DNA of 58,540 nucleotides from Robertmurraya korlensis NBRC 107688 (GCF_001591645.1 NZ_BCVH01000025.1:1-58540), one strand, 5' to 3'. Shown: positions 34,835 through 45,530, counted from the stretch's first letter. Program-made: numbers and translations. Notes: generated by a model not told the origin, from the sequence alone.

Positions 34835-36106
34835 ATGGAGAGTATTACTCATTTTCTTATAAATTTATTAATTATCTTGGTATCGTTACTCTTTTTTCAG
34901 GGCTTCGTCATTAAGAATCATCTAAAAAGAACACATCTAGAGTTTTATATGTTCCTCACCCTTACCATTTCAGTTTCCCTTTGTATGATGTTTCCCTTAA
35001 CACTTCCAGGTGGAATTCCTTTTGACTTAAGATTTATACCGCTGGTTCTTGGTTGCCTTTATGCGAGTAGGTACACAGGTGTTTGGCTAGTAGCACTTAT
35101 TGTTGTCTTACGAATCGCTATTCACGGATTTGAAAATTCTTGGTTCGCTATAGGAAATGCCATAATTTTTTCCTGTATATGTTTTACGATAAGGGAGAAA
35201 TTCAAGCAATACTCATTAGCACAAAAGGTTACCCTCCAAGTTTCATTATTTATAGGCATGTCTATCTGGGTGTTGACAGGCTCGAAATTATTATTTCAGT
35301 CACCCATTACCGTATCTTTTACCTTTGCCTATACAGGCATTCATGCTGCTGGAATAGGATTGGCTATCTTTATGGCCGAACATATTAAAAATCAGCATCT
35401 ACTATTATTACGGTTAATAAGGAGTGAAAAGGCAGAGGTTGCCAGTCACCTAGCTTCAAGCATCTCTCACGAAGTAAGGAATCCTTTAACAGCCAGTCGC
35501 GGATTTTTGCAATTATTAAGTGAATCAAGCGACATACCAGAGAAAGAAAAGGCTTATATAGACTTGGCAATAAGTGAAATTGACTCGGCTGATCATATTA
35601 TTAGAGATTACTTAACCTTTGCCAAGCCTACTGCTGAAAAAATTGAGATTCTAGAAATGAACAAGGAAATTCAACAAGCTATTCAGATTGTTGAACCCAT
35701 GGCAAAACAATTCAAGGTCGAAATCCACTCTCAGCTAGATTCAGCATTCATTACTGGTAGCTCAGGACTTCTCCAACAAGTTTTAGTGAATATTATGAGA
35801 AACGGGATAGAAGCCATGTCAACAGGTGGAACCCTAACCGTTCATTCAGTTAGGGAACAAACGTCCCTTTTAATAAGTGTTAAGGATGATGGAATTGGTA
35901 TGAGCCAGCAGCAAATCAATCGACTAGGTGAGCCCTATTTTTCTACTAAAGACTTAAAGGGTACGGGACTTGGTATGATGGTCGTCTACCGTATAGTTGA
36001 AAGTATGAAAGGGAACATACATATAGATAGTAAAAAAGGGATTGGTACAACCATTTTCATTCGACTACCATATATGACCGATGCGGAGGAACGTAAGATC
36101 TCATAG
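34835..36106 (+). CDS. Membrane sensor histidine kinase, KinB-like (5TM sensor)
   Basis: The 423-aa protein has five or six N-terminal transmembrane helices with the 5TMR_LYT-type signature GGIPFDLRFIPLVLGCLYASRYTG (about residues 65-88). The H-box ISHEVRNPLT near residue 210 carries the phospho-accepting histidine. The ATPase domain shows LQQVLVNIMRNGIEAM (N box), VKDDGIGMS (G1) and GTGLGMMVVYRIV (G2). It resembles sporulation kinase KinB, which feeds phosphate into Spo0F/Spo0A. GGAGG lies 5 bases before the second ATG of an ATGATG pair, so I start at 34835. No response regulator is adjacent, as for other sporulation kinases. Confidence 0.85.
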   Translation: MESITHFLINLLIILVSLLFFQGFVIKNHLKRTHLEFYMFLTLTISVSLCMMFPLTLPGGIPFDLRFIPLVLGCLYASRYTGVWLVALIVVLRIAIHGFENSWFAIGNAIIFSCICFTIREKFKQYSLAQKVTLQVSLFIGMSIWVLTGSKLLFQSPITVSFTFAYTGIHAAGIGLAIFMAEHIKNQHLLLLRLIRSEKAEVASHLASSISHEVRNPLTASRGFLQLLSESSDIPEKEKAYIDLAISEIDSADHIIRDYLTFAKPTAEKIEILEMNKEIQQAIQIVEPMAKQFKVEIHSQLDSAFITGSSGLLQQVLVNIMRNGIEAMSTGGTLTVHSVREQTSLLISVKDDGIGMSQQQINRLGEPYFSTKDLKGTGLGMMVVYRIVESMKGNIHIDSKKGIGTTIFIRLPYMTDAEERKIS

Positions 36107-36116
36107 TATGTTAAAT

Positions 36117-36150
36117 AAAAATCCGGTTCAATTTTGAACCGGATTTTTTT
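36117..36150. terminator. Bidirectional terminator between kinase and permease genes
   Basis: A 13-bp stem (AAATCCGGTTCA core) with a 4-base loop has an A-run on one side and TTTTTTT on the other, between convergent stops. Confidence 0.9.
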
Positions 36151-37540
36151 ATGAATTTTTAGATTCCATGTTGTTTAATTTACTATTTTTATACCCATAC
36201 CCAATGTATATAGCTAAACCGATTAGTAACCAAACGATAAATCCCTTCCATGTAAATGCGGATAACTGGAGCATTAAATACACACAGAAGACAACTGCCA
36301 GAATAGGAATAACTGGAACAAAAGGTGTCTTGAACGGACGTGCTAAATCTGGCTGTGTTTTACGAAGCACAGCTACTCCAAGAGATACGGTTGCAAAAGC
36401 AAACAATGTTCCAATACTTGTTAGCTCCGCAAGTTTGTGTAATGGGATAAAGCCTGCAAAGATGGCCACTAATCCCCCGGTTACCCATGTACTGGTAATA
36501 GGTACTTGAGACCTTGGATGAACGGTTGATAATTTTTTCGGTAGTAGTCCATCTCGGCTAATTGCATAAAATAAGCGCGTCTGTCCAAACATCATAACAA
36601 TTAGAACCGTTGTTATTCCTACAATGGCACCAAGTGAGATAAAACCTGCTGCCCAATCTTGTTGGATAAATCGCAGGGCAAATGCAACTGGATCCTTTAC
36701 GTTTAATAGATTAAACGGCACGATACCTGTTAGGATCAACGAAACAGCAATGTAAAGAATGGTACATATCGCTAGAGCAGAAATAATCCCAATTGGAAGA
36801 TTTCGTTGGGGATTTTTTACTTCCTCAGCTGCTGTTGATACAGCATCAAATCCAAAATACGCAAACACCACAACAGCTGCACCCGCTACTACTCCTGATG
36901 CACCAAATGGCATAAACGGCTGCCAATTAGATGGTTCTACATACCATACTCCTATAGCAATAAATAGGAGAACAACTGCAACCTTAATGACAACCATGAC
37001 GGCATTAAATTTTGCTGACTCTTTTACCCCCTTGGTTAATAAAAGGGTAACTAATAGCACAATAATAATAGCTGGTAGATCTACGAATGTCCCCTTTGAC
37101 GGATCAAACGCACTTGTTAAAGCGGTCGGTAAATGCAAACCGAACCCTGCTAATAAACTTTGGAAATAACCGGACCAACCACTTGCAACAGCTGACGATG
37201 CCAATCCATATTCAAGAACTAAATCCCAACCAAGTATCCATGCAAGTAGTTCTCCAAATGCAACATATCCATATGTATAGGCACTTCCTGATTGAGGGAT
37301 CATTGAAGCGAATTCAGAGTAACAAAGGGCTGCGAATACACAAGCTAGTCCAGCAATAATAAATGATAAAATGAGTGCAGGGCCTGCATATTCAGCGGCG
37401 GCAACTCCCGTTAATACGAATACCCCCGTACCAATGATCGCTCCAACGCCTAACAAAGTTAGATCGAATGCACCTAATACTCGTTTGAGGGAACCTTCTG
37501 CTGTGGCATTCCCTACTTGTTTCTTGCGAAATAAATCCAT
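36149..37540 (-). CDS. APC-superfamily cationic/branched amino-acid permease (YfnA-like)
   Basis: This 463-aa transporter has about twelve transmembrane segments. The N-terminal LGAFDLTLLGVGAIIGTGVFVLTGVAAAEYAGPA is the typical APC helix-1 substrate-binding stretch, and FAYFGFDAVSTAAEEVKNPQRNLPIGI near residue 235 is the helix-6 signature of the CAT subfamily. It is close in sequence and length to Bacillus subtilis YfnA as I recall it. The exact amino acid carried cannot be told. AGGAGG precedes the ATG. It is monocistronic. Confidence 0.88.
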   Translation of the reverse strand: MDLFRKKQVGNATAEGSLKRVLGAFDLTLLGVGAIIGTGVFVLTGVAAAEYAGPALILSFIIAGLACVFAALCYSEFASMIPQSGSAYTYGYVAFGELLAWILGWDLVLEYGLASSAVASGWSGYFQSLLAGFGLHLPTALTSAFDPSKGTFVDLPAIIIVLLVTLLLTKGVKESAKFNAVMVVIKVAVVLLFIAIGVWYVEPSNWQPFMPFGASGVVAGAAVVVFAYFGFDAVSTAAEEVKNPQRNLPIGIISALAICTILYIAVSLILTGIVPFNLLNVKDPVAFALRFIQQDWAAGFISLGAIVGITTVLIVMMFGQTRLFYAISRDGLLPKKLSTVHPRSQVPITSTWVTGGLVAIFAGFIPLHKLAELTSIGTLFAFATVSLGVAVLRKTQPDLARPFKTPFVPVIPILAVVFCVYLMLQLSAFTWKGFIVWLLIGLAIYIGYGYKNSKLNNMESKNS

Positions 37541-37710
37541 TATATCCTCCCATAGAGTTTGAAATAATTGTCGAAAAACATCGAATATACCTTAGACATT
37601 CTACATAATTGTTCGAGGCTTGTAAATTAAAAATTATGGTAATATAAGAGATTCAAAAATTTCTAATTGTATGTTGCCCAGTAAACAATTTCTCTATGTT
37701 ACTAAACAAA

Positions 37711-37747
37711 AAAAGACCTTTATTCTCCGATAGAATAAAGGTCTTTT
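37711..37747. terminator. Terminator after cysI
   Basis: A 16-bp perfect stem (AAAAGACCTTTATTCT and its complement, 5-base loop) lies just after the cysI stop, with A- and T-runs on both sides. Confidence 0.9.
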
Positions 37748-37752
37748 ATTAC

Positions 37753-39474
37753 TTATGCGTGGAAATTCGTTCCATCTGTCGTTGCTTCAATAATGCCAGC
37801 ACGAATGACAAAGTCTCCAAAATGTTCCCCGTCATTACGTTCCTTTGCATATCGAGGAATAATGGAACCAAGCTCTCGAAGGATTTCTTCTTCTCCAATA
37901 TTTTCACGATACATCTTGCTTAATCGACTTCCATCAAATGCAGCACCCAAATACATATTGTATTTTCCTGGGGCTTTACCGATAAACCCAATTTCACCTA
38001 ATGCATGTCTTGCGCATCCGTTTGGACAGCCGGTCATACGGATGGTAATTTCTTTATCTCTTAGCCCATTTTCTTCAACGATGTCTTCAATCTTATCAAT
38101 GAGCTTTGGCAGGTATCTCTCTGCTTCCGCCATAGCAAGGCCACATGTTGGTAGAGATACGCATGCGATTGAACTGCGACGTAACGCAGAGTGATGTTTT
38201 CCATCTGTTAAACCATACTTTTCAAGTAACTCCGTAATTTTTTTCTTTTTCTGTTTAGACACACTACCAATAATTAAGTTTTGGTTCGCCGTTAAACGGA
38301 AATCTCCCGTATGAACCTTTGCAATTTCACGTAAGCCTGTTTTTAATGGGTAGCCATCGAAATCTGCGATACGTCCACCTTGCACAAATAATGTAAAATG
38401 CCAATTTCCTTTTAGACCTTTTACCCAACCATATCGATCACCATTATGATCAAATGAGTAAGGCTTTGCTTCTTCAAACTGCCAGCCAAGTCGATTTTCT
38501 AACTCAAGCTTAACATTCTCTAGTCCCAACCGGTCTACCGTGTACTTAAAACGGGCATATTTACGTACAGAACGATTTCCATAATCACGTTGAATCGTAA
38601 TAACCTTCTCAGCCACATCGTATACTTGCTCAGGCGTACAGAAGCCGATCACTTTTGCAAGCTGCGGATAGGTATTTTTATCACCGTGTGTCATTCCCAT
38701 ACCACCACCGATTGCTACGTTAAACCCAACAAGCTTCCCGTCTTCAACAATCGCAATATAACCTAGATCCTGTGAGAAAACATCTACATCGTTCTCAGGA
38801 GGAATCGCCATACCAATTTTGAATTTACGAGGCAGGTAAAGTGGTCCATACATAGGCTCCACTTCTACATCAGGAGTACCTGCCACTTTTTCCTCATCAA
38901 GCCAAATTTCATGATAGGCTCTTGTACGTGGAAGCAAATCATCGCTCAGCTTCTTCCCCCACTCATATACCTCTGCATGAATTTCTGATTGATGTGGATT
39001 AGACGTACTCATGACATTTCTATTCACATCACCACATGCAGCGATTGTATCCATAAGAGCTTGATTTATGCCTTGAATCGTACTCTTCATATTCCACTTT
39101 AAGATTCCATGAATCTGGAACGTTTGGCGAGTGGTTAATTTTAAAGTACCATTCCCGTACTTTTCAGAAAGCTCATCCATTACCAGCCACTGCTCAGGTG
39201 TCGCGACACCGCCCGGTAGTCGAACACGAAGCATGAACTGATATGCTGGTTCTAGCTTTTGCTTTTGTCTTTCTGCACGCACATCACGGTCATCCTGTAA
39301 ATAGCTACCATGATGCTTCATTAATCGGTTATCATCCTCTGGGATTCCCGCACTGATACGATCAAGCATTACTTCTTTTAATGTTCCACGTAGGTAATCG
39401 CTTCGTTCTTTTATTCCCTCTACATCACTAGCAGGGCCTTCAGGCGCTTTTAAATTATCTTTCACTTCCACCAT
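37753..39474 (-). CDS. cysI: Assimilatory sulfite reductase hemoprotein beta subunit
   Basis: CysI reduces sulfite to sulfide with six electrons from CysJ, using siroheme and a 4Fe-4S cluster. The 573-aa protein has the substrate-binding [12 protein letters not shown] segment and the cluster-ligand motif with [20 protein letters not shown] near residue 430, followed by [24 protein letters not shown] at 39474 is preceded by AAAGGAG with an 8-base spacing, so the six-codon upstream extension is discarded. The gap from cysJ is 24 bases. CysL encoded divergently is the expected activator. Confidence 0.97.
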   Translation of the reverse strand: MVEVKDNLKAPEGPASDVEGIKERSDYLRGTLKEVMLDRISAGIPEDDNRLMKHHGSYLQDDRDVRAERQKQKLEPAYQFMLRVRLPGGVATPEQWLVMDELSEKYGNGTLKLTTRQTFQIHGILKWNMKSTIQGINQALMDTIAACGDVNRNVMSTSNPHQSEIHAEVYEWGKKLSDDLLPRTRAYHEIWLDEEKVAGTPDVEVEPMYGPLYLPRKFKIGMAIPPENDVDVFSQDLGYIAIVEDGKLVGFNVAIGGGMGMTHGDKNTYPQLAKVIGFCTPEQVYDVAEKVITIQRDYGNRSVRKYARFKYTVDRLGLENVKLELENRLGWQFEEAKPYSFDHNGDRYGWVKGLKGNWHFTLFVQGGRIADFDGYPLKTGLREIAKVHTGDFRLTANQNLIIGSVSKQKKKKITELLEKYGLTDGKHHSALRRSSIACVSLPTCGLAMAEAERYLPKLIDKIEDIVEENGLRDKEITIRMTGCPNGCARHALGEIGFIGKAPGKYNMYLGAAFDGSRLSKMYRENIGEEEILRELGSIIPRYAKERNDGEHFGDFVIRAGIIEATTDGTNFHA

Positions 39475-39498
39475 GCTTAAAACTCCTTTCATTCAAAC

Positions 39499-41322
39499 TC
39501 AGTATACGTCACGCTGGTATCGTTTTTCTTTCTGCATAGTAGCTAAATAGCCTTCCGCTTCTTCACGACCCATGCTGCCTTCTTTTTCAATTATCGTAAT
39601 TAATGTTTGATGTACGTCATGAGCCATATGTTTCTCATCACCACAAATATATACGACCGCTCCCTCTTGAAGCCACGCATATAATTCCTGGCTTTGCTCA
39701 AGCATACGGTGCTGAACATATACTTTTTCGTTTGTATCTCTTGAAAAAGCAACATCCATTTTAGTAAGAACTCCATCTTTTAACCAATTTTGCCATTCGG
39801 TTTGATATAAGAAATCTGTTACAAAGTGCTGGTCACCAAAGAACATCCATGACTTACCCTCTGCACCATTTTCCTCACGCTCTTGCATAAATGAACGGAA
39901 TGGTGCCACTCCTGTTCCAGGACCGACCATAATAATCGGTGTAGCAGAATTTTCTGGTAGCTTGAAGTTTGGATTGTGTTGAATAAAGATTGGAAGTGTA
40001 TCTCCAGCTTGTAAACGTTCAGCTGTAAGAATCGAGCATACACCCTTTCTTTCACGTCCATGTGAATCATAACGCACCGCACCAATCGTCAGATGAACTT
40101 CCTCTGGGTTGGCAGAATAGCTACTTGCAATTGAATATAATCGTGCAGGAAGCTTTCTTAATATAGAGACAATTTCCTGTGAAGAAGCTGTCCATGGGCC
40201 GAAATCACGAAGCAAATCAAGTAAATCACGACCATGAATATACTCTCTTACTTTTTCTGCATTTTCTGGCTTCACCAGCTCCTGTAATTCCTGATTCACA
40301 GAAAGCTTGGCTGCCTGTTCCACAAGTGGCTTAGTCAGTACTGTTATTTCAAAGTTGGTAAGAAGCGCATCTTTTAGTGTTCGCACTTCTCCTTGTTTAT
40401 TAATTGTTATCTGATCATCGGCATTCCAATTCATCTCCGCTAGGATATTCTCCACAAGCTCTGGATCATTCTCTGGATAGATACCTAGGCTGTCACCCGG
40501 TTGATAAGTTAATCCTGAACCTTCTAGTGATAACTCAAGATGACGTGTTTCTTTATTTGATCCACGACCATTTAGATTTAAGTTTTCTAATACTTCAGCA
40601 CGGAAAGGATTTGTTCTTGAATAAATAGATTCCTCTGGAGTTACTTGTACGACCGCACCAGCATGAGCTTGGCTTGCCGCAGTTCCAGCCTGTCCTAGAG
40701 CCGCAAGAACACTCTCAATCCATTCAGCCGCTGGCTCATCATAATCTAAATCACAGTCCACTCTCTCCGTTAATGACTTGCCACCTAACTCCTTAAGGCG
40801 TTCATCAAATTCTTTTCCTGTTTGACAGAAGAATTCGTACGAGCTATCCCCTAACGATAAAACCGCATAGTTAAGCTCATCTAACTTTGGAGCACGCTTG
40901 CTGTGTAAAAACTCGTGGAAGGATAACGCATTATCAGGTGGTTCACCCTCCCCATGTGTACTTGCAACAATCAATAGATTCTGTAGTTTCTTTAAATTAT
41001 TCGGTTTAAAATCACTCATGGATGAAACCGTTACTTGAAAACCATTGCTTTCAAGCGTTTTACCTGCTTTTGTAGCAAGTCGTTGTGCATTTCCTGTCTG
41101 TGAACCAAAAAGGATGGTTACTTCTTTCGAAATTGGCTTTGAAGCTTCCACTGATAGGGCTACAGAAGCTGATTCTGATACAGCAGTTGCTGGTGCTGCT
41201 TGAATAGCTGCTAAATATCCACTAAGCCAAACCTTCTGTGATTCAGTTAATGTCGGCAGTATTTTGTTAAGAAGCTCTGCCTGCTCCTGACTAAACGGGC
41301 TGTTCATGACCTGAAGTTGCAA
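39499..41322 (-). CDS. cysJ: Assimilatory sulfite reductase flavoprotein alpha subunit
   Basis: CysJ passes electrons from NADPH through FAD and FMN to CysI. The about 607-aa protein has an N-terminal flavodoxin domain (FGSQTGNAQRLA near residue 75, STHGEGEPPDNA, LGDSSYEFFCQTG), a FAD-binding domain (RLYSIASSYSANPEEVHLTIG) and a C-terminal NADPH domain (MVGPGTGVAPFRSFMQERE, CGDEKHMAHDV, ending RYQRDVY). I place the start at the TTG at 41322, because GAGGTGGA lies immediately upstream and the protein then begins (M)QLQVMNSPFS as in Bacillus subtilis. Confidence 0.96.
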   Translation of the reverse strand: MQLQVMNSPFSQEQAELLNKILPTLTESQKVWLSGYLAAIQAAPATAVSESASVALSVEASKPISKEVTILFGSQTGNAQRLATKAGKTLESNGFQVTVSSMSDFKPNNLKKLQNLLIVASTHGEGEPPDNALSFHEFLHSKRAPKLDELNYAVLSLGDSSYEFFCQTGKEFDERLKELGGKSLTERVDCDLDYDEPAAEWIESVLAALGQAGTAASQAHAGAVVQVTPEESIYSRTNPFRAEVLENLNLNGRGSNKETRHLELSLEGSGLTYQPGDSLGIYPENDPELVENILAEMNWNADDQITINKQGEVRTLKDALLTNFEITVLTKPLVEQAAKLSVNQELQELVKPENAEKVREYIHGRDLLDLLRDFGPWTASSQEIVSILRKLPARLYSIASSYSANPEEVHLTIGAVRYDSHGRERKGVCSILTAERLQAGDTLPIFIQHNPNFKLPENSATPIIMVGPGTGVAPFRSFMQEREENGAEGKSWMFFGDQHFVTDFLYQTEWQNWLKDGVLTKMDVAFSRDTNEKVYVQHRMLEQSQELYAWLQEGAVVYICGDEKHMAHDVHQTLITIIEKEGSMGREEAEGYLATMQKEKRYQRDVY

Positions 41323-41550
41323 CGAAATCCACCTCACAAAAATAAATAGACTAATTTCTCCAAAATTCGCAAAATATCTTAAAAATCATTATATATTAAT
41401 TATTCCAATAAGTTAAGTCGGTTTTAATATTTAACCGTTAACTACAGATTTCTCTTCTATGATAATTACTTTACCTTAAGTTTGGCTATTGGTAAAATAC
41501 ATATAACTGATTATAAGTATTAATATTTCTAATAATAAGGAGGATCAAGT

Positions 41551-42456
41551 ATGTATTTTGATGAGTTAAAGACCTTTGTCACTCTAGTGGAAGTAAAGAA
41601 CTTCACCAAAACGGCTGAACTCCTTCTCATGTCTCAACCAAGTGTTAGTTTACATATTAAGAATTTAGAAAACGAGTTTCAAACGAAACTATTCATACGT
41701 TCTCCAAAACAACTAAAAATCACTCCTTCTGGAGAGATTTTGTATGATCGAGCCAAACAGTTAATAAGCATGTATGAGCAAACCAAACAAGATATCCTCG
41801 ACTTGCAAACATCTGTTAGAGGATCCTTGAAAATCGGGGCAAGCTTTACCATTGGAGAGTACATTCTACCTTCTCTTCTTCATGACATCCAAAAGGACCA
41901 TCCGGCACTCGAACTTGAAGTGGTTATAGGGAATACGAAGGAAATTGTTCAATCCGTTAAAAGGCATGAAGTGGAGATTGGCCTAATTGAAGGGCAAACC
42001 AACGAAAAAGAACTATCTGTCCACCCTTTTTTAAAGGACGAGCTTTTTGTTGTATCATCCGCTTTGCATCCTCTTGCAACAATGAATAGAGACATATTCA
42101 TATCAGACCTTCAAAACCAAGTATGGGTGACGAGGGAGGTTGGTTCAGGTACCCGGGAATACTTAAATCACGTGATCCGTTCGAATGGGTTAAAAATACA
42201 ATCCCTTCTATCTATTAGTAGCAATCAAGGAATTAAGGAAACCATAAGTAAAGGTATGGGTCTATCACTTTTATCTAACAGCGTGATCCATAAAGAAGTC
42301 AACCATGGAGAGTTAGCCATCATCCGTATCAAAGATTTTCAATTCCCTAGAACACTGTCTTATGTTTACTCTCCTACTATGAAAAAAAAGAAAAACGTGG
42401 AGCTTTTTATTACGAGCCTCCAAGAGATGTGGCCCTACCACTCTGAATCAATTTAA
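41551..42456 (+). CDS. cysL: LysR-family transcriptional activator of cysJI
   Basis: CysL activates cysJI transcription in Bacillus subtilis and represses itself. The 301-aa protein has an N-terminal winged HTH (LVEVKNFTKTAELLLMSQPSVSLHIKNLENEFQTKLF) and a periplasmic-binding-type effector domain. AAGGAGG lies 8 bases before the ATG. The start YFDELKTFVTLVEVKNF is nearly that of CysL as I recall it. It is divergent from cysJ across about 230 AT-rich bases that should hold its binding sites; I could not define them with confidence. Confidence 0.92.
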   Translation: MYFDELKTFVTLVEVKNFTKTAELLLMSQPSVSLHIKNLENEFQTKLFIRSPKQLKITPSGEILYDRAKQLISMYEQTKQDILDLQTSVRGSLKIGASFTIGEYILPSLLHDIQKDHPALELEVVIGNTKEIVQSVKRHEVEIGLIEGQTNEKELSVHPFLKDELFVVSSALHPLATMNRDIFISDLQNQVWVTREVGSGTREYLNHVIRSNGLKIQSLLSISSNQGIKETISKGMGLSLLSNSVIHKEVNHGELAIIRIKDFQFPRTLSYVYSPTMKKKKNVELFITSLQEMWPYHSESI

Positions 42457-42514
42457 GTATAGCTCGCTCCTTCGAGCTTTATTATGTATTTATTTGGGGA
42501 CTTTTTTAAATAAG

Positions 42515-42559
42515 AAAAAGTGCCTGTCCTTTAATAGAGAATATGGACAAGCACCTTTC
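42515..42559 (-). terminator. Terminator of the persulfide-response operon
   Basis: Arms AAGTGCCTGTCC and GGACAAGCACCTT pair with one mismatch across a 15-base loop, and the minus strand then reads CTTATTTAAAAAAG. It lies downstream of the exporter gene. A short hairpin AGCTCG/CGAGCT at 42466 may end cysL on +. Confidence 0.55.
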
Positions 42560-42602
42560 CTGTTCCTTAAACTCGGAGTACCTTCATTTAAAGTTTCCTA
42601 GC

Positions 42603-43382
42603 TTACAATATATCCATCCAAATCTTTATCGTTGTTGCTAAAATGAGTATTGCGAGGACTACTTGGAGAATCTTTGTGTTTACCTTTTTCCCTGCCATCG
42701 CCCCTAGTGGTGAGGCAATTAAACTAGCTATGACCATGATTAAAGATGGCCAAAATTCCACTTGCCCGGTTGTGATTTTCCCAACAGTCGCACCGATTGA
42801 AGAGATAAATGTAATGGCAAGTGAAGAAGCGATTGTCATACGAGTTGGAATTTTTAATACTACAAGCATGATTGGTACTAATAGAAAGGCACCAGCAGCT
42901 CCGACAATTCCAGACCCTATCCCAACGATAAATGCAAGGATCGCTGCCAGCCATTTATTAAATGTCACTTGATCTAATGGAATATCATCTAGGCCCTTTT
43001 TAGGAATGAACATCATAACAGCTGCAATTAATGCTAAAATACCGTATACGATATTAATTCCACCTTCGGTCATTAGCTTTGAACCAAAGCCTCCAATAAA
43101 GCTACCAATTAAAATACTTGCTCCCATATATATGATGAGCTTTTTATTTAAAAAGCCACCCTTCCGGTAAGCCCACACCCCACCGATCGTTGCAAAAAAC
43201 ACCTGAACAGCACTAATTCCTGATACTTCATGAGCACTAAAAGCTGCTAGACCGAATAATGGTGGAATGTATAATAGCATCGGATACTTAATGATTGAAC
43301 CACCAATTCCTAGCATTCCAGATATATACGAACCTATAAAACCAATTAAAAAGATGGTAATAATAAATCCTAAATCCATCAT
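42603..43382 (-). CDS. yrkJ: TauE/SafE-family sulfite/sulfonate exporter (YrkJ-like)
   Basis: This about 259-aa membrane protein has eight hydrophobic segments and the family repeat [14 protein letters not shown] near residue 35 and [23 protein letters not shown] near residue 155. TauE/SafE proteins export sulfite or related anions; next to a persulfide dioxygenase-like gene, sulfite is the likely cargo, as in the Staphylococcus cst operon. It is the last gene of the operon whose order matches yrkE-F-H-I-J of Bacillus subtilis. AAAGGGGGGAA precedes ATGATG; I use the first. Confidence 0.88.
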   Translation of the reverse strand: MMDLGFIITIFLIGFIGSYISGMLGIGGSIIKYPMLLYIPPLFGLAAFSAHEVSGISAVQVFFATIGGVWAYRKGGFLNKKLIIYMGASILIGSFIGGFGSKLMTEGGINIVYGILALIAAVMMFIPKKGLDDIPLDQVTFNKWLAAILAFIVGIGSGIVGAAGAFLLVPIMLVVLKIPTRMTIASSLAITFISSIGATVGKITTGQVEFWPSLIMVIASLIASPLGAMAGKKVNTKILQVVLAILILATTIKIWMDIL

Positions 43383-43440
43383 TTCCCCCCCTTTGAAAAG
43401 CGAAAGCGCCAATCATGACGCTTTAGCTCAAACCATTTTT

Positions 43441-43470
43441 AGAAAAAGGGAACCCCATCTGGTTCCCTTA
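43441..43470 (-). terminator. Terminator after yrkI
   Basis: A stem AAGGGAACC/GGTTCCCTT with a 6-base loop is followed on the minus strand by TTTTTCT. It could end or attenuate the operon before the exporter gene. Confidence 0.75.
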
Positions 43471-43474
43471 TAAA

Positions 43475-43702
43475 TCAGCCCTTTTTAATCCAAAATTTTA
43501 AAACGGCATCGTCTTCTTCGTGTTTGATTAATTCATGACCACCTGATTTTGCCCATGCAGCAAAGTCATTTTTTGCCCCTTTATCGGTTGCATGAACCTC
43601 TAACACCTGACCGCCTTCTAATTCGTTTATTGCTTTCTTCGCTTTTACAATCGGCATTGGACAAGCCAGTCCTTTTGCGTCTAATACTTTATTAGCATCC
43701 AT
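43475..43702 (-). CDS. yrkI: TusA-family sulfur carrier (YrkI-like)
   Basis: TusA proteins carry sulfane sulfur as a persulfide on one cysteine. This 75-aa protein has the CPMP motif with Cys14 (DAKGLACPMPIVKAKKAI) and the usual DKGAKNDFAAW segment. Its sequence is close to the C-terminal TusA domain of the flavoprotein at 47670, down to a shared ending FWIKK. The open frame upstream overlaps yrkH in another frame; the ATG at 43702, after an AGGTGG, gives the normal length. Confidence 0.92.
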   Translation of the reverse strand: MDANKVLDAKGLACPMPIVKAKKAINELEGGQVLEVHATDKGAKNDFAAWAKSGGHELIKHEEDDAVLKFWIKKG

Positions 43703-43727
43703 TTTATTTCCACCTATTAAGATTGTT

Positions 43728-44855
43728 TTATCGAACCGCACAACGGTTTGGTCCGATTTCCATTTCCCGTTGTCGTTCTTCGTCTGGAGTGATTTTCCCC
43801 ATATTTGTTTCACGAATTTGTTGATATGCATTTGGTTGTGGTGGCAGGTTTTCCGTTACCACTCTTCTAAATTCATCTTCGTCTGCAATATTTAAACCGT
43901 GGTTTTTCTCAAATAGTGTTCCTAGCTTTTCTGACACACTTCCATCTTCATTTAACTCATCAATGATCATAAAATGGGCTGGAAGTACGATTAACTCCTC
44001 AGATAACTCTCTGTAACGCTTGTATAGACTTTCTCGTAAATCTACAACCCAATCCTGTGCCAGACCTGCTAAATCTGGTCTTCCAATCGAATCGATGAAC
44101 AAGATATCTCCTGAGAGTAAAAATTTCTCATCCACAATAAAGGAAGTTGATCCGATTGTGTGTCCTGGTGAATACAATGCATGGATATTGATTTTCACAT
44201 TTCCGATTTCTACATCATTGCCACCTTCTAATGGTTGGTACGTAAATGTAACTTCCGTTGCATCCTTTGGAGGTAACCAGTACGTTGCATTTGTTTTTTC
44301 AGCAATTACTCTTCCACCAGAAATATGATCGGCATGAAGGTGAGTATCAAATACATGAGTGATCTTTGCTCCGATTGAGTTGGCAAAATCAAGGTACGTA
44401 TCTGTCATACGAGTAGAGTCAATGATAGCTGCTTCGCCATTTGATACGACCATATATGATAAACAGCCTTTTCCGATACGAACGAACTGATAAATTTCTC
44501 CACCGTCTTTTAAATCTCCAACCTTAACTGGTTCTAAGTGTTCACTCCAAGATTTCATTCCACCAGCTAGATAAGACACACTGCGTCCTGCTTCAGAAAG
44601 CATGTCAGCTACCATGATAGATGAACCTTCCTTGGCACAAACAACTAATACCTCTTTATCAGTAGGTACTTTATCAAGAATTTCTTCTACCCCATCTAAT
44701 AGATCAAAGTACGGTACATTTAGATATTCAAAATTTTCGCCTTCAATTTTCCAATCTTGAAATGCATCTACATTACGTACATCTAAGATGAAAAATGCTT
44801 CTTTATTAAATACTATCTTCGTCACTTCTTTTGCCGTCATTGCTTGAACAGTCAT
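43728..44855 (-). CDS. yrkH: Rhodanese-metallo-beta-lactamase fusion, persulfide dioxygenase-like (YrkH-like)
   Basis: The 375-aa protein has an N-terminal rhodanese domain (residues 5-110) with a cysteine at 73 in VVCAKEGS, and an ETHE1-type MBL domain (about 115-345) with THLHADH at 171-177, [12 protein letters not shown] and [21 protein letters not shown]1 enzymes use one Fe(II) to oxidise glutathione or low-molecular-weight thiol persulfides to sulfite. CstB of Staphylococcus aureus combines the same domains in the opposite order. TAGGGGGT precedes the ATG. It lies between the TusA-rhodanese gene and yrkI. Confidence 0.92.
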   Translation of the reverse strand: MTVQAMTAKEVTKIVFNKEAFFILDVRNVDAFQDWKIEGENFEYLNVPYFDLLDGVEEILDKVPTDKEVLVVCAKEGSSIMVADMLSEAGRSVSYLAGGMKSWSEHLEPVKVGDLKDGGEIYQFVRIGKGCLSYMVVSNGEAAIIDSTRMTDTYLDFANSIGAKITHVFDTHLHADHISGGRVIAEKTNATYWLPPKDATEVTFTYQPLEGGNDVEIGNVKINIHALYSPGHTIGSTSFIVDEKFLLSGDILFIDSIGRPDLAGLAQDWVVDLRESLYKRYRELSEELIVLPAHFMIIDELNEDGSVSEKLGTLFEKNHGLNIADEDEFRRVVTENLPPQPNAYQQIRETNMGKITPDEERQREMEIGPNRCAVR

Positions 44856-44920
44856 TTTTTACCCCCTAGAGTATAATTGGTTTTAAAAATTTTTTGATTA
44901 AAAAGTAAACGTAGAGCTTC

Positions 44921-45496
44921 TTAATTATTGATACGATCCGTTGTTCCAGTCCATTGACTCATTCCTGGAATAACATTTAGTACGTTTGAAAATCCGTTTT
45001 CAGCTAGTTTCTGTGCTGCTAAATCGCTTCGGTTACCTGTACGACATACGATATAGATGGTTTGATCTTGGTTTAATTCATTCAGACGAGCTTCTAACTC
45101 ACCAAGTGGAATAGAAATCGCATTTGGAATATGATTAAATGCATATTCTGCCGTTTCTCTTACATCTAGAACCATCATGTTTTCATTTGCTTCTAGCTTT
45201 GCCTGTAGTTCCTCATTTGTCACTACATTTGGATGTTTTCTTTCAATTGTTTCATCGTTTGATGACTTTCTTAGATAGTGTTTTAACACATCTCCTTCTT
45301 CCAAAGTACCTAGGTACTGCTGTCCTGTACTTTCAGCCCAAGCTCTTAAGTCTGCCTTAGTCCCCTTATCTGTTGCTTGAACCTCCAGTACTTGCCCTGC
45401 TTCTAATCCAGTCATTGCTTTTTTTGTTTTAACAATCGGCATCGGGCATGCCAATCCCTTTGCATCAAGAGTGACGTTTGCTTTTAAGTTCTCCAT
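44921..45496 (-). CDS. yrkF: TusA-rhodanese fusion sulfurtransferase (YrkF-like)
   Basis: The 191-aa protein joins a TusA domain (residues 8-76, Cys17 in LACPMPIVK) to a rhodanese domain (about 92-190, Cys151 in the active loop CRTGNRS). Both nucleophiles are present, so the protein can pass persulfide sulfur internally. CstA of staphylococci has similar domains. CGGAGG precedes the ATG, and a CstR-type palindrome lies 17 bases upstream of the start, suggesting internal operon control. Confidence 0.93.
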   Translation of the reverse strand: MENLKANVTLDAKGLACPMPIVKTKKAMTGLEAGQVLEVQATDKGTKADLRAWAESTGQQYLGTLEEGDVLKHYLRKSSNDETIERKHPNVVTNEELQAKLEANENMMVLDVRETAEYAFNHIPNAISIPLGELEARLNELNQDQTIYIVCRTGNRSDLAAQKLAENGFSNVLNVIPGMSQWTGTTDRINN

Positions 45497-45512
45497 AAGT
45501 TACCTCCGATTT

Positions 45513-45530
45513 TATACCATATAGGGTATA
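45513..45530. promoter_or_regulatory. CstR-type operator upstream of yrkF
   Basis: TATACCATATAGGGTATA is a near-palindrome (one mismatch) of the same form as the other sites in this locus. It lies between the single-domain rhodanese gene and yrkF. Confidence 0.65.

Noticed and set aside
44859-44874. TACCCCCTAGAGTATA as a seventh CstR operator upstream of yrkH
   Set aside because: The right half is GAGTAT rather than GGGTAT and the left half is the yrkH ribosome-binding site read backwards.
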